Shown here one piece after another: positions 16,779 to 27,387 of a stretch of 64,000 nt of DNA. Position numbers and translations under genes: made by a program. Numbering within the stretch: the stretch's first letter is position 1; each line of letters starts with the position of its first letter. The stretch comes from Robiginitalea myxolifaciens. GTDB taxonomy: Bacteria > Bacteroidota > Bacteroidia > Flavobacteriales > Flavobacteriaceae. The notes under the pieces were generated by a model. That model had not been told where the DNA came from and searched no databases. It worked only from the letters and a program-made list of their open reading frames with translations. Location: NCBI RefSeq assembly GCF_900115205.1, contig NZ_FOYQ01000002.1:62001-126000 (forward strand). Reading direction: 5' to 3'.

Positions 16779-17950
16779 TAGGCTATGCTTTGTATAGTTA
16801 CGTCTGCGGAACTGACAATTTCGTGAATATCCGCATCGTCAATCTCTTTTTTACGATCTGCGAATTTGAGGAATTCTTTATACACCTCGTCTAATTGGAC
16901 TTTGGTTAATTCGTACCCTACTTTCTTCGCCCGATAGGCCAGGGCTGCCCTTCCGCTTCTTGCTGTCAGGACAATTGACGACTCCGTAACCCCGACTTCT
17001 TCCGGATCGATGATTTCGTAGGTCTCCCGATTTTTAATTACCCCGTCCTGGTGGATCCCGGAGCTATGGGCAAATGCATTAGATCCCACAATTGCTTTGT
17101 TGGGTTGCACGGGCATTCCCATTTTTTGGCTTACCATTTGGCTGGTACTATACAGCAGGCGGCTATTGATCGACGTGTCCAGATTCAGATAAGGATGCTG
17201 GCGCAGGATCATGACCACTTCTTCCAGAGAAGTATTACCGGCGCGTTCCCCGATACCATTGATGGTACATTCAATTTGACGCGCTCCGTTGATAACTCCT
17301 GAAATTGAATTAGCCGTGGCCAGACCAAGATCATTGTGGCAGTGGCAGGATAGGATTGCCTTTTCAATGCCCTTCACATTTTCTTTGAGGTACTTCATTT
17401 TTGCCCCGTATTCTTCAGGCAAACAGTAGCCCGTAGTATCCGGAATATTGAGCACGGTAGCCCCTGCTTCAACTACAGCCTCACAAACGCGGGCCAGATA
17501 TTCGTTGTCGGTACGTCCCGCATCCTCCGCATAGAATTCTACATCTTCCACAAAGGTTTTGGCGTAAGAAACTGCCTGGACTGCGCGTTCGAGAACTTCC
17601 TCCCGATTCGATTTGAATTTGTGTTGAATATGAGAGTCTGATGTGCCTATTCCTGTGTGAATACGAGGCTTCTTGGCATATTTCAACGCCTCTGCGGCTA
17701 CTTCGATATCCTTTTTAACGGCTCGTGTCAGGCCACAAACAGTAGCGTTTTTTACAATCTTGGCGATTTCTGAAACCGATGCGAAATCCCCGGGACTGGA
17801 TATTGGAAATCCAGCTTCAATAATGTCGACTCCCAGGTTATCGAGGCGCTCTGCAATGATGAGTTTTTGTTCCGTATCCAGCTTACAACCGGGGACCTGC
17901 TCTCCATCACGTAGCGTAGTGTCAAAAATCTGTACCTTATCTTTGCTCAT
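16778..17950 (-). CDS. leuA: 2-isopropylmalate synthase, short form without regulatory domain
   Basis: 390-aa enzyme that condenses acetyl-CoA with 2-oxoisovalerate, the first leucine step. Start at [10 protein letters not shown] by the conserved [16 protein letters not shown] motif. The HxH metal site is in [16 protein letters not shown], and [12 protein letters not shown] follows. The protein stops after the TIM barrel and short linker domain, so the C-terminal LeuA_dimer domain that carries leucine feedback in 510-aa forms is absent. Homocitrate synthase or citramalate synthase are relatives, but the leuB overlap favours leuA. Confidence 0.92.
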   Translation of the reverse strand: MSKDKVQIFDTTLRDGEQVPGCKLDTEQKLIIAERLDNLGVDIIEAGFPISSPGDFASVSEIAKIVKNATVCGLTRAVKKDIEVAAEALKYAKKPRIHTGIGTSDSHIQHKFKSNREEVLERAVQAVSYAKTFVEDVEFYAEDAGRTDNEYLARVCEAVVEAGATVLNIPDTTGYCLPEEYGAKMKYLKENVKGIEKAILSCHCHNDLGLATANSISGVINGARQIECTINGIGERAGNTSLEEVVMILRQHPYLNLDTSINSRLLYSTSQMVSQKMGMPVQPNKAIVGSNAFAHSSGIHQDGVIKNRETYEIIDPEEVGVTESSIVLTARSGRAALAYRAKKVGYELTKVQLDEVYKEFLKFADRKKEIDDADIHEIVSSADVTIQSIA

Positions 17951-18093
17951 AGTCGATGCGTATAGTCTATCTAAGCGAAGATAAGGGGTAGGGGAGCATC
18001 CCTTGGATGACCCTGCACGCATTTACAATGCTGAGGAGTTCTAACAGGTAGTTAAACACTTGAATAACAGACATATAATAGGTATTTTTTACG

Positions 18094-19638
18094 ATGACAA
18101 ATGTCCATAAAGACGCTTTGTTTACTTTGGTCAAATCCCTCTCCAAATCGGAGAAGCGCCAGTTCAAATTATACGTTGGCCGATTGGGGGTAAATGCCGA
18201 TGCCAAATTCCTGGCGCTCTTTAATTTATTGGATAAACTACGCAGCTATGACGAGCGTCAAATCCTGGAGAGCGGTATTGTCAAGAAATCACAGCTTTCC
18301 AACTTAAAGGCACACCTGTACAAGCAGATCCTGGTCAGTTTGCGATTGAACCCGGTAAACCAGAATATCCGCGTTCAGCTCAGAGAACAACTGGATTTTG
18401 CTTCTATCCTCTATCAGAAAGGGTTGTATCGTCAGAGTTTGAAAATCCTCGAAAAAGTTAAGGGTCAGGCAATTGCAGTAGAAGAAAAAAACCTGGCCTA
18501 CGAAGTTGTTGAGCTCGAAAAGATCATTGAAAGCCAATACATTACCCGCAGCCTTCCGGATCGGGCCAGGGAGCTGACTTCCCAGGCACGAGAACTCACT
18601 GAGCTGAATAATATCACCAGCGCCCTTTCAAACCTCAGCCTGCAGCTTTACGGCATGATGCTGAAAGTGGGTTATGTCCGAAACGACAGCGATCACCACA
18701 AGGTTATGGATTATTTCGACAGCCACTTGCCGGAATTCAGACTGGAGGATTTGGGCTTTCGCGAGAAGCTCTGGCTGTACAAGGCGCACCTTTGGTATTC
18801 TTTCCTGATTCAGGATTTTCTTTCGGCCTATAAGTATTCCAGTAAGTGGGTGGATTTGTTTTATGAGCATCCGCAGATGATCAATCTCAATCCTGTCTTT
18901 TTCCTCAAGGGGAACAATTACCTGATGGAATCCTTGTTCTTTGTTAAATACAGCACCCAGTTCCGAGCCACCCTGCAGCGGCTTGAAGCCCAGGTGGAAT
19001 CCAGGGATTTTCCGAAAAACGACAATGTCGCTTCCCTGAGTTTTCTCTATCTCAATGCCAATAAACTGAATTTGCATTTCCTGGAAGGGACCTTTGAAAA
19101 AGGGTTGAAGCTGGTGCGCATTGTGGAGTACGGTATAAACAAACACAAAAGCCGTTTAGACGAGCATCATATCATGCTCTTTTACTATAAGATAGCGTGT
19201 CTGTACTTTGGGGTGGGCGACCATAAATCCTGTATTCAGTATCTCAAGAAAATCATCAATAACAAGAACCTGAAAGTACGGGAAGACCTCATGTGTTTTG
19301 CCAGGGTGCTCAGCCTGGTGGCGCATTATGAAGCCGGCATGGATTACCACCTGGAACTGCAGCTTAAAAGCACGTATAAATTCCTCCTGAAAATGAATGA
19401 TCTCCATGAAGTTCAGTGGGAAATGATCGTATTTCTGCGCAAAATGGGGTCGATCTATCCGCATGAGCTCAAAGATGCCTTCCAGGAACTCTACGATCGC
19501 CTGAAACCCTTTGAGAATCATCCGTACGAGAAACGCGCTTTCCTCTACCTTGATATCCTTTCCTGGCTCGAAAGCCATCTGCACGGCCGCCCAGTGGCGG
19601 AAATTATTCGCGAGAAAGCCCTTGCGCTTACCCGTTAG
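18094..19638 (+). CDS. Large conserved helical hypothetical protein
   Basis: 514-aa soluble protein with no signal peptide or membrane segment. It is almost wholly helical, with solenoid-like units in the middle and end (YQKGLYRQSLKILEKVKG, FGVGDHKSCIQYLKKI), and resembles TPR-type scaffolds. The N-terminus (LVKSLSKSEKRQFKLYVG) is Lys-rich. I recall such proteins only as unnamed Bacteroidota hypotheticals. It is divergent from leuA across 143 nt; TTG (18060-18062), 20 nt, TATTTTTT may be its promoter, giving almost no leader. Confidence 0.72.
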   Translation: MTNVHKDALFTLVKSLSKSEKRQFKLYVGRLGVNADAKFLALFNLLDKLRSYDERQILESGIVKKSQLSNLKAHLYKQILVSLRLNPVNQNIRVQLREQLDFASILYQKGLYRQSLKILEKVKGQAIAVEEKNLAYEVVELEKIIESQYITRSLPDRARELTSQARELTELNNITSALSNLSLQLYGMMLKVGYVRNDSDHHKVMDYFDSHLPEFRLEDLGFREKLWLYKAHLWYSFLIQDFLSAYKYSSKWVDLFYEHPQMINLNPVFFLKGNNYLMESLFFVKYSTQFRATLQRLEAQVESRDFPKNDNVASLSFLYLNANKLNLHFLEGTFEKGLKLVRIVEYGINKHKSRLDEHHIMLFYYKIACLYFGVGDHKSCIQYLKKIINNKNLKVREDLMCFARVLSLVAHYEAGMDYHLELQLKSTYKFLLKMNDLHEVQWEMIVFLRKMGSIYPHELKDAFQELYDRLKPFENHPYEKRAFLYLDILSWLESHLHGRPVAEIIREKALALTR

Positions 19639-19673
19639 GAATTTAGTCTTGTGAAATGGGTTATTTCCCGGCC

Positions 19674-20189
19674 CTATTGAGATTGTCCCGGGGAGTAATT
19701 CTGGATCAGCTTATCCTGTAAATCCAAAAACCCTTCTTCTCGGGCCATGGTGCGCACTTTGGCGGGATCAAAATTCCCCTGGATATACAAAAGAGATCCT
19801 TTTAGTTCGGAGTTGTTAAATATCAGAATATCACGAACCGTTTTACCGCGTTCGCGGATAGCTACCACGTTGCGCTTGGGGCCATCATTTTTTCTGAAGA
19901 TCTCAATAAAGGAGCCCGAGGTCAGTTGATTAAACTGCTGATTCATGTCCTGTAGCCCCGCTGTTTTGACGGCTGGTAATTGAATGAACCTCAAATCTGT
20001 AGTTGTTCCGAAAAATGAATCCATTTCCGGAGAAATGCCCCGCAAGGCATAAAACATAATCGGAGGTACCCGGAAGGCCAGAACCTGATCGTCGTCTTTA
20101 TGCTTATTGTAGAACGCATCAAGGCTGCGCGGTGTGCCGCAGGAGGAAAGCAAGAAGGCAAGCAGGAGGAGGTAGCTAAAGTATTTCAT
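19674..20189 (-). CDS. DUF4252 lipoprotein
   Basis: 171 aa. Signal peptide with lipobox (FLLSSC, about residue 17) then a small domain typical of DUF4252, with the conserved end ILIFNNSELKGSLLYIQGNFDP. Function unknown; the family is confined to Bacteroidota and is often found near sigma factor/anti-sigma pairs, which are absent here. It ends a minus-strand run downstream of the pseudouridine synthase gene by 31 nt. Confidence 0.8.
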   Translation of the reverse strand: MKYFSYLLLLAFLLSSCGTPRSLDAFYNKHKDDDQVLAFRVPPIMFYALRGISPEMDSFFGTTTDLRFIQLPAVKTAGLQDMNQQFNQLTSGSFIEIFRKNDGPKRNVVAIRERGKTVRDILIFNNSELKGSLLYIQGNFDPAKVRTMAREEGFLDLQDKLIQNYSPGQSQ

Positions 20190-20220
20190 GGTACTATGTG
20201 TTTATTCAAGTAAGGATCCA

Positions 20221-20910
20221 CTAGGTGCAGGCAGACCAGAGAACTTCGTCCGGATAAGGAGCTTCAATAGCTACCTCAGTACCAGCTACGGGATGCGTAA
20301 AGGTAAGGCGTTTAGCGTGCAGGTGGATGCTGCCGTCCGGATTGCTCCGGGGAGCCCCGTACTTCAGATCCCCGCGAATCGGGCATTTCAAAGCTGCAAG
20401 TTGGGCGCGGATTTGATGGTGCCTTCCGGTTTCCAGGGTAATCTCCCATAGATAATGCCGTTCCAGTTTCCGCAGGATGCGATAGTGCAGGACCGCCTTT
20501 TTTCGTTTTCCCCCTGGTTTGCCGTAGGCAAAAGATTTATTCTTTTGCGGGTTTCTTTCCAGGTAGTGTTCCAGGGTTCCTGAAGCTTCCTCGGGGACGT
20601 GCTGCGTAATGGCGTGGTACGTTTTATTGGTTTTTCCGCTGGCGAATAATGCATTCATCCTGCTGAGGGCCTTGGAGGTACGGGCGAAAATGACAATTCC
20701 GCTGGTAGGCCGGTCAATCCTATGGATGACTCCCAGGAAAACCGCCCCGGGCTTATTGTATTTCACAGCGATGTACTGTTTTACCACCTCGCTCAGTGGG
20801 GTATCCCCGGTTTTATCGCCCTGCACGATGTCCCCTGCGCGTTTTCCAACGGCGATAAGGTGGTTATCCTCATAGAGGACTTGAAGGTTTTCCGGAGTAC
20901 TGCGGGACAT
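20221..20910 (-). CDS. RluA-family pseudouridine synthase, S4-less
   Basis: 229-aa enzyme converting uridine to pseudouridine in rRNA or tRNA. The catalytic motif HRIDRPTSGIVIFART has the active-site Asp; the downstream LETGRHHQIRAQLA and RGDLKYGAP motifs are also present. It begins at the catalytic domain with no S4 RNA-binding domain, like RluA and TruC. The exact target uridine is not evident. It starts 26 nt after panB on the same strand. Confidence 0.88.
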   Translation of the reverse strand: MSRSTPENLQVLYEDNHLIAVGKRAGDIVQGDKTGDTPLSEVVKQYIAVKYNKPGAVFLGVIHRIDRPTSGIVIFARTSKALSRMNALFASGKTNKTYHAITQHVPEEASGTLEHYLERNPQKNKSFAYGKPGGKRKKAVLHYRILRKLERHYLWEITLETGRHHQIRAQLAALKCPIRGDLKYGAPRSNPDGSIHLHAKRLTFTHPVAGTEVAIEAPYPDEVLWSACT

Positions 20911-20936
20911 AGCGTGGTTCTTCGACGGCCCCCGCC

Positions 20937-21755
20937 TTAGTATTGTTCCTGCTCGTTGGGAAAGTCTTTGGCCTTGACATCCGCAACATAGCGTCCTATG
21001 GCTGCCCCCATGTCTTCATAGAGGTTCATGTAACGCCTTAAAAATCGCGGGTTGAATTCGTGGGTCATGCCCAGGAGGTCATGGATTACCAGTACCTGGC
21101 CATCCGCGTCGCCACCGGCACCGATTCCGATAGTTGGAATGGTTAGTTTGCTGGAAACGTTCTTTGTGAGTTCCGCGGGAATTTTTTCAAGAACTATGGA
21201 GAAACAGCCCAGTTTTTCGAGCAATCTGGCATCGCGCATGAGTTTCTCGGCTTCCGCCTCGGCTTTTGCACGTACCGTGTACGTTCCGAATTTATAGATA
21301 CTCTGAGGGGTAAGTCCGAGGTGTCCCATTACGGGAATCCCTGCATGCAGAATTCGTTTAACGGATTCTTTTATTTCTTCCCCGCCTTCCAGCTTTACGG
21401 CATGGGCTCCACTCTCCTTCATAATTCTGATCGCAGAACGCAAAGCCTCTTTGGGATCGCTTTGGTATGAGCCAAAAGGCAGGTCCACCACTACTAATGC
21501 CCGATTGACGGCACGAATAACCGAGCTGGCATGATAGATCATCTGGTCAAGGGTTATCGGGAGGGTTGTTTCATGACCAGCCATGGTATTACTTGCGGAA
21601 TCACCTACCAGGATAACATCGACGTTGGCGGCATCCACAATCTTGGCCATAGAATAATCATAGGCGGTTAGCATGGATATTTTCTCTCCCTGAAGCTTCA
21701 TTTCTCCCAGGGATTTAACGGTAACCCGCTTATACTCTTTCTTCGCTATGGACAT
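20937..21755 (-). CDS. panB: 3-methyl-2-oxobutanoate hydroxymethyltransferase
   Basis: 272-aa TIM-barrel enzyme that makes ketopantoate from 2-oxoisovalerate and methylene-THF, the first committed step to pantothenate and CoA. Start set at [20 protein letters not shown]; the upstream extension lacks family similarity. Motifs: [21 protein letters not shown] (metal-binding Asp), [22 protein letters not shown] and IGIGAG. The downstream pseudouridine synthase is probably cotranscribed. Confidence 0.95.
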   Translation of the reverse strand: MSIAKKEYKRVTVKSLGEMKLQGEKISMLTAYDYSMAKIVDAANVDVILVGDSASNTMAGHETTLPITLDQMIYHASSVIRAVNRALVVVDLPFGSYQSDPKEALRSAIRIMKESGAHAVKLEGGEEIKESVKRILHAGIPVMGHLGLTPQSIYKFGTYTVRAKAEAEAEKLMRDARLLEKLGCFSIVLEKIPAELTKNVSSKLTIPTIGIGAGGDADGQVLVIHDLLGMTHEFNPRFLRRYMNLYEDMGAAIGRYVADVKAKDFPNEQEQY

Positions 21756-21897
21756 CTCGTGTTTTTTTGCCAGGGATAAAAATAAGGATTTTTGGCCCGG
21801 CCGGTTCCCAGTAGAATTTTCCTTAATTTGTCGCAGACCGGGTTCACTCAATTTACGCTTTTGTTCAAGGGCCCGGGGAGATCAAAAAACGAAACCC

Positions 21898-22356
21898 ATG
21901 CACAAAACACTACTCTTACTCTTCCTGCTGCCCCTGTGTACTATCAACGGCCAAACCCATAGCGAAGGCGATGTACGGCAGGCTATTGATGATTTTTTCG
22001 AATACTTCCACCAACAGGACACCGTTACGCTCAGAGCCATGCTTGCCGATGACGTTCAACTCCGGAGCATTAGTCGGAACAGGGAAGGGGAGATCCAGAT
22101 GCGGGCGCAACCCATGGATAATTTCCTGGTATCCCTGGCCTCCATTCCGGACACCCTGAGCTTTCAGGAAAAACTACTGGATTATCAAATTGCGATCGAC
22201 GGGGATATGGCAACGGCATGGACGCCATATGAATTCTATCTGGGGGGTAATTTCAGCCACTGTGGCGTGAATGCCTTTCAACTCTATCACGATGGTTCAG
22301 GCTGGCGCATCATTGCCCTTGCCGATACGCGCAGAAGGGCAGGGTGTAAGGATTAG
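21898..22356 (+). CDS. Exported NTF2-like (SnoaL/DUF4440-type) protein
   Basis: 152 aa. Signal peptide MHKTLLLLFLLPLCTINGQ, then a cone-like NTF2 fold: AIDDFFEYFHQQDTVTLRAMLADDVQLRS and the C-terminal VNAFQLYHDGSGWRIIALADTRR. Ligand or reaction unknown. It is divergent from panB, and its stop overlaps the sdaA stop by 4 nt (22353-22356). Confidence 0.75.
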   Translation: MHKTLLLLFLLPLCTINGQTHSEGDVRQAIDDFFEYFHQQDTVTLRAMLADDVQLRSISRNREGEIQMRAQPMDNFLVSLASIPDTLSFQEKLLDYQIAIDGDMATAWTPYEFYLGGNFSHCGVNAFQLYHDGSGWRIIALADTRRRAGCKD

Positions 22357-23804
22357 CAATCGCTGAGGTTTACGCCTATAGCCAATCCCCCTTCCGAGGT
22401 TTCCTTGTATTTTGAATTCATATCCCGGGCTGTTTCCCACATGGTCCGAACGACCTTGTCGAAGGGTACTTTAGTAGTCTCCGGATTGCATTCCAGTGCG
22501 AGTTCAGCTGCATTGATCGCCTTGATGGCCCCCATGGAATTCCTTTCGATACAGGGTACCTGCACCAATCCGCCAATGGGGTCACAGGTAAGTCCCAAAT
22601 GGTGTTCCATAGCAATCTCGGCGGCTGCCAGTACCTGGCCAGGAGTACCACCCAACAGCTCTGTGAGTGCTCCCGCAGCCATGGCGGCAGACACGCCTAT
22701 TTCGGCCTGGCATCCTCCCATGGCCGCTGATATTGTAGCCCCCTTTTTAAAAAGACTGCCGATTTCCCCGGCAACCAACAGAAACTGCCGGATTTCTTTG
22801 GATCCCGCCTTGTGGTTTTCAATGACCAGGTAATACATCAGTACCGCAGGAATAACCCCGGCGCTTCCGTTGGTAGGAGCGGTTACAATCCTCCCGAGAT
22901 TGGCATTTACTTCGTTGACCGCTATAGCGAAGCAACTAACCCATTTGAGAATTTGACGAAACTGGACCGTGGTCTTTCTGATCGAATTGGGCCAGTCTTC
23001 AGGCCCGGTATAAGACGTTGAGCCTTTCAGACGCTCATAAAGTTCGGGCGCCCGCCGCTTCACGTTGAGCCCCCCGGGTAGGATTCCAGGCTCGTGACAG
23101 CCTTCGTAAATTGAGCTGAGCATGGTATCCCAAATCCTATCCAACCCCGCTTCAATTTCTTCCCCACTTCGCAGGGATCGTTCATTTTCCCAGACAATCT
23201 CAGAGATTTGCTTTCCATCGCGCTTGCAGTGTTCCAATAATTCGATACCGGTTTCCACAGGGTGGGGAAATTGTTGGAATAACAGGGCTTTTTTCTTTCC
23301 CCTTTTCCGCTCCTTACTCACTACGAAACCACCTCCTATAGAATAATAGGTTTTGGAAAGCTCCCTGCCATTCTTTAGACGCGCTTTAAAGGTTAGGGCA
23401 TTTGCATGGAAGGGCAAAAATTCCCTTAAAAAACAGAGACTGGTAACGGGATCGAATATTACCGTGTGTTCCCCCTTGAGGGCTAATTTTTTTTGATCCT
23501 TGATTTTGGCAATAGCTTCCGGGATGGCAGCCGTTGGATAAGTAGTCGGATCAGCGCCACTCAATCCCATCAGAATGGCGACGTCGGTGGCATGCCCCTT
23601 GCCGGTTAAAGAAAGCGACCCGTAAATCAATACCCGGAGTTCTTTAACCGCTTCAAGACCAGGTCCTGATTCCAGGGCGCGGAGAAAGCGCTCAGCTGCA
23701 CGCCAGGGGCCCAAAGTATGGGAGCTAGAAGGACCAATACCTACCTTGAGCATATCGAATACACTAATGCATTCTACCTCTTTGGCAATGGGCTGTTCGT
23801 TCAT
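22353..23804 (-). CDS. sdaA: L-serine ammonia-lyase, iron-sulfur dependent, single chain
   Basis: 483-aa cytoplasmic enzyme deaminating L-serine to pyruvate. The N-terminal beta domain carries [20 protein letters not shown]; the C-terminal alpha domain has [34 protein letters not shown] and the Fe-S cysteines, including [12 protein letters not shown]. Fusion of both domains in one chain is as in E. coli SdaA. The gene is divergent from dnaK across 153 nt. Confidence 0.94.
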   Translation of the reverse strand: MNEQPIAKEVECISVFDMLKVGIGPSSSHTLGPWRAAERFLRALESGPGLEAVKELRVLIYGSLSLTGKGHATDVAILMGLSGADPTTYPTAAIPEAIAKIKDQKKLALKGEHTVIFDPVTSLCFLREFLPFHANALTFKARLKNGRELSKTYYSIGGGFVVSKERKRGKKKALLFQQFPHPVETGIELLEHCKRDGKQISEIVWENERSLRSGEEIEAGLDRIWDTMLSSIYEGCHEPGILPGGLNVKRRAPELYERLKGSTSYTGPEDWPNSIRKTTVQFRQILKWVSCFAIAVNEVNANLGRIVTAPTNGSAGVIPAVLMYYLVIENHKAGSKEIRQFLLVAGEIGSLFKKGATISAAMGGCQAEIGVSAAMAAGALTELLGGTPGQVLAAAEIAMEHHLGLTCDPIGGLVQVPCIERNSMGAIKAINAAELALECNPETTKVPFDKVVRTMWETARDMNSKYKETSEGGLAIGVNLSDC

Positions 23805-23957
23805 TAATGGTTTGGCTTTGACAGCTAAGGTACAACCTCCATCCGGGATTTAAATCATCTGATTTTGTGACAGTATGTCAGGTTTGTACCAATGGCATAT
23901 TGTTTGACATATCCAGAGCGAGATTAGAAAGCAATCACTAATTATAAGATTCATAAA

Positions 23958-25868
23958 ATGAGTAAGATTATTGGAATTGACCTGGGTACTACAAACTCCT
24001 GCGTCTCCGTGATGGAGGGGAATGAGCCTGTGGTAATCCCCAACGCCGAAGGAAAGCGCACAACTCCTTCTGTTATTGCCTTTGTTGAAGGTGGGGAGAT
24101 TAAAGTGGGGGATCCCGCGAAACGACAGGCAGTAACCAATCCACATAAAACTATTTATTCCATCAAGCGCTTCATGGGGAATAAGTATTCCGAATCCAAA
24201 ACGGAAGCAGAGCGCGTACCTTACGAGGTGGTAAAAGGCGATAACGATACCCCGCGGGTAGACATCGACGGTCGCAAATACACCCCTCAGGAATTGTCTG
24301 CAATGATTTTGCAGAAAATGAAAAAAACTGCCGAGGATTATTTGGGGCAAAGCGTGAGCCGTGCGGTTATTACGGTACCTGCCTACTTTAATGACTCCCA
24401 GCGCCAGGCAACCAAAGAAGCCGGTGAGATAGCGGGCCTTACTGTAGAACGTATCATCAATGAACCTACCGCGGCCTCCCTGGCTTACGGTTTGGATAAA
24501 AAGGATACCGATCAGAAAATCGTGGTTTTTGACTTCGGTGGGGGAACCCATGACGTTAGTATTCTCGAACTTGGAGATGGGGTGTTCGAAGTACTCTCTA
24601 CAGACGGAGATACCCACCTGGGCGGGGACGATGTAGATCAAAAAATCATCGACTGGTTGGCCGAGGAATTCAAGAGTGAAGAAGACATGGACCTCCGCAA
24701 GGATGCTATGGCCCTTCAAAGACTTCGCGAAGCTGCAGAGAAAGCGAAAATCGAACTTTCCTCCTCCAGTCAGACAGAAATCAATTTACCATATATCACG
24801 GCAACTGCCAGTGGTCCTAAGCACTTGGTGCGTCAGTTGTCTCGAGCCAAATTCGAGCAATTGATTGCCGATTTGGTGAAGCGTACCATTGAACCATGCG
24901 CGGCTGCGCTCAAAACCGCAGGATTGTCAAAGAGTGATATCGACGAGATTATCCTTGTTGGAGGATCTACGCGTATCCCTGCAGTTCAGGAAGCGGTAGA
25001 AAAGTTTTTCGGGAAGAAACCTTCCAAAGGAGTAAACCCGGATGAAGTAGTTGCCGTTGGAGCAGCGATACAGGGTGGGGTACTCACAGGTGATGTTAAA
25101 GATGTTCTCCTGTTAGATGTTACGCCACTGTCTCTGGGTATTGAAACCATGGGCGGCGTTTTCACCAAGCTCATCGACGCCAATACCACGATTCCTACCA
25201 AGAAATCACAGGTATTCTCAACAGCGGCCGATAATCAGCCTTCTGTAGAAATCCATGTGCTTCAGGGAGAACGTTCCATGGCCACGGATAACAAGACCAT
25301 TGGTCGCTTCCACCTGGATGGAATTCCACCTGCACCAAGGGGAATGCCTCAAATCGAGGTAACCTTCGATATCGACGCCAACGGAATTATTAAAGTTTCA
25401 GCGACGGATAAAGCTACCAACAAGACGCAGGATATCCGCATCGAGGCTTCTTCAGGACTTACCGAAGAAGAAATCGAGCGAATGAAAGCGGAAGCGGAGG
25501 CTAATGCCGAAGCCGACAAGGAAGCCAAAGAACGCGCCGACAAACTCAACGAAGCCGACAGTATGATTTTCCAGACTGAGAAGCAGCTTGGGGAGTTTGG
25601 GGACAAGCTTTCCGCCGATAAAAAGGAGGCGATCGAGGATGCCCTGGGTGAGTTGAAAACGGCTTATGAGAGCAAGGATCTGGATCAGATTGCTCCGGCC
25701 CTTGAGAAAATCAACGAGGCGTGGAAGAATGCCTCCGAGGAAATGTACAAGGCTCAGGCTGAGGCACAGGCTGGTGAAGCCGGTGCCGCTGACTCGGCAG
25801 AAGGATCCACTTCAGAAAATACGGAGGGAGACAATGTCGAAGATGTAGATTTCGAAGAAGTGAAATAA
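23958..25868 (+). CDS. dnaK: Hsp70 chaperone DnaK
   Basis: 636-aa cytosolic chaperone. ATPase domain (1-380) with [37 protein letters not shown] and the phosphate-2 loop [18 protein letters not shown]; linker [16 protein letters not shown]; substrate-binding domain with [17 protein letters not shown]; helical lid; and the conserved acidic tail ending VDFEEVK. grpE and dnaJ are not adjacent. I could not assign a convincing promoter upstream. A strong terminator follows, so it is transcribed alone. Confidence 0.98.
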   Translation: MSKIIGIDLGTTNSCVSVMEGNEPVVIPNAEGKRTTPSVIAFVEGGEIKVGDPAKRQAVTNPHKTIYSIKRFMGNKYSESKTEAERVPYEVVKGDNDTPRVDIDGRKYTPQELSAMILQKMKKTAEDYLGQSVSRAVITVPAYFNDSQRQATKEAGEIAGLTVERIINEPTAASLAYGLDKKDTDQKIVVFDFGGGTHDVSILELGDGVFEVLSTDGDTHLGGDDVDQKIIDWLAEEFKSEEDMDLRKDAMALQRLREAAEKAKIELSSSSQTEINLPYITATASGPKHLVRQLSRAKFEQLIADLVKRTIEPCAAALKTAGLSKSDIDEIILVGGSTRIPAVQEAVEKFFGKKPSKGVNPDEVVAVGAAIQGGVLTGDVKDVLLLDVTPLSLGIETMGGVFTKLIDANTTIPTKKSQVFSTAADNQPSVEIHVLQGERSMATDNKTIGRFHLDGIPPAPRGMPQIEVTFDIDANGIIKVSATDKATNKTQDIRIEASSGLTEEEIERMKAEAEANAEADKEAKERADKLNEADSMIFQTEKQLGEFGDKLSADKKEAIEDALGELKTAYESKDLDQIAPALEKINEAWKNASEEMYKAQAEAQAGEAGAADSAEGSTSENTEGDNVEDVDFEEVK

Positions 25869-25894
25869 TAGTAACGCCAATCATGCGTTAGGGT

Positions 25895-25925
25895 AAAGGG
25901 CAGAAGTTTTTCTGCCCTTTTTTAT
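25895..25925 (+). terminator. Rho-independent terminator of dnaK
   Basis: Perfect 10-bp stem (25895-25904 with 25911-25920), 6-nt loop, followed by a T run. Confidence 0.9.
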
Positions 25926-25975
25926 TTGGCATATTCCTTGCTTAGTCTTTGCTGGTGATCAACTACTTTTGAAGT

Positions 25976-26929
25976 ATGAAACAATTTTCCTCCTGTTTAA
26001 TTCTTTTATTGACCTTCCTGTTCCTGCAAGGGCTACATGCGCAAGAGCCGGAGCGGTTTACCCTTAAGGATTTTCAATTGAGGGGGCCCGTTAAAACGTG
26101 TGTGGTCAAAGCCAACTACGGGGAAGAGACCTTTGAGTTCGACGAGGAGGGCCGTCTGACACGATCGGTAACGCGCTTCAATGAACAGGATTACGACATC
26201 ACTATTTACAAATATGACGCGGGAAGATTAACAGAGCGCCGGGATGAGGTATACCGGGAGGGACGTTTTGATGCGCAAACCTCTATGGCCCACATTTACA
26301 AGGCCGATAGTACGCGCTCGGCGATTTCCGAGGTTATTCTCTCTTACGACCAGAGCTATCAGGAGCAGAAGGAAAGTTTTTTCGATTCCGAAGGCAAGAT
26401 AATCCGTAAGGTGCGGACCGATTACGATGGGACTGACGAGGTCCTGGTGGAATATTCCCAATACAAGGATGAGCTCACTGCGACCTACACGCGTAACGGA
26501 AATATGATCAAAACGGTGAGAAGCTCTTCAAGAAAGGGAAACCAGGGAACTATTTCCGTGGAACTGGTCAAAGAATTTGAGGGAGGTCAGCCCGTAAAGG
26601 CGGTAGAAACATGGCGCGATCAGGACAACAATACGCTCAAAGAAACGCACTTTGAATATCTAATTGAGGAGGAAAGCTTTAAACCCGTATCGCAGACTAC
26701 CTATACCTATGATTCGGAAGGTTTTCCCGAGTCTGTGGTAAAAAAGTCCCTGAGGGAAGCGGATAAGGACGACGAACCTGTAATACAGGAGTTTATTTAC
26801 CAAATGGACGGCAATAAAATCGGGAACTGGGTGCGCAAGGTTACCACCCCGGAAAACAGCATTATAGTCCGGTCTATAACCTATTACTCCGGCGAGTCCG
26901 GGACTGCTGACGAATCCGGAAATCGCTAG
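25976..26929 (+). CDS. Exported protein with YD-like beta repeats
   Basis: 317 aa with a signal peptide ending LFLQGLHAQ. The mature part is a run of short strand pairs of the type GRLTRSVTRFNEQDYDITIYKYDAGRL, EGKIIRKVRTDYDG and TYTYDSEGFPESVV, resembling RHS/YD repeats without a toxin domain. Small proteins of this build are common in Bacteroidota and lack a known role; they may be surface or periplasmic binding proteins. TACTTTTG at 25964-25971 could be a -7 element, which would give a leader of almost no length. Confidence 0.72.
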   Translation: MKQFSSCLILLLTFLFLQGLHAQEPERFTLKDFQLRGPVKTCVVKANYGEETFEFDEEGRLTRSVTRFNEQDYDITIYKYDAGRLTERRDEVYREGRFDAQTSMAHIYKADSTRSAISEVILSYDQSYQEQKESFFDSEGKIIRKVRTDYDGTDEVLVEYSQYKDELTATYTRNGNMIKTVRSSSRKGNQGTISVELVKEFEGGQPVKAVETWRDQDNNTLKETHFEYLIEEESFKPVSQTTYTYDSEGFPESVVKKSLREADKDDEPVIQEFIYQMDGNKIGNWVRKVTTPENSIIVRSITYYSGESGTADESGNR

Positions 26930-26961
26930 GGTAAAGCTCCCCAATTCCGTACCTTTAACGC

Positions 26962-27387
26962 ATGGAAGAATATCGGGAAAAAATTCTAAAAGTCTGTAAC
27001 GAGGTGTGCGCCAATACACTAATGGAAACCCTCGAAATCAAATTCGTAGATGTCGGGGAGAACTACCTTACGGCAGAAATGCCGGTTGGCCCTAAAGTTC
27101 ATCAGCCGGATGGCATTTTACACGGAGGAGCCTCCGTTGCCCTTGCAGAAAGTGTTGCCAGTGCGGCCTGCTATGTATTCTTTGATGCTTCTGAGGTGGC
27201 CATCCGGGGTGTCGAGATAGCGGCAAATCACCTGCGGAGTGTACGCCAGGGAGTAGTAAGCGCCCGTGCATCACTACTGCACCGCGGACGTACACTGCAA
27301 TTATGGGATATCGCGATTACCGACCAGGAGAACCGACTGATTTCCAAATGTAAACTCACCACCATTGCCCTCCCCAAAAAAGCTTAA
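26962..27387 (+). CDS. menI: Hotdog thioesterase, probable DHNA-CoA thioesterase
   Basis: 141-aa PaaI/YdiI-type hotdog protein. The active-site region VHQPDGILHGGASVALAESVAS is typical of 1,4-dihydroxy-2-naphthoyl-CoA thioesterases. It is the first gene of a menaquinone run and overlaps the menF reading frame by 23 nt, which supports the MenI assignment over a general phenylacetyl-type thioesterase. The product would be DHNA, the substrate of MenA. Confidence 0.82.
   Translation: MEEYREKILKVCNEVCANTLMETLEIKFVDVGENYLTAEMPVGPKVHQPDGILHGGASVALAESVASAACYVFFDASEVAIRGVEIAANHLRSVRQGVVSARASLLHRGRTLQLWDIAITDQENRLISKCKLTTIALPKKA

Noticed and set aside
23805-23957. Promoter of dnaK at TATTGTTTG (23898-23906)
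   Set aside because: One base too long for TAnnTTTG, and the only TTTG upstream is 11 nt away, outside the accepted spacing.
23850-24719. 289-aa minus-strand frame opposite dnaK
   Set aside because: It is a shadow of the dnaK codon pattern; the sense strand encodes an unmistakable DnaK.
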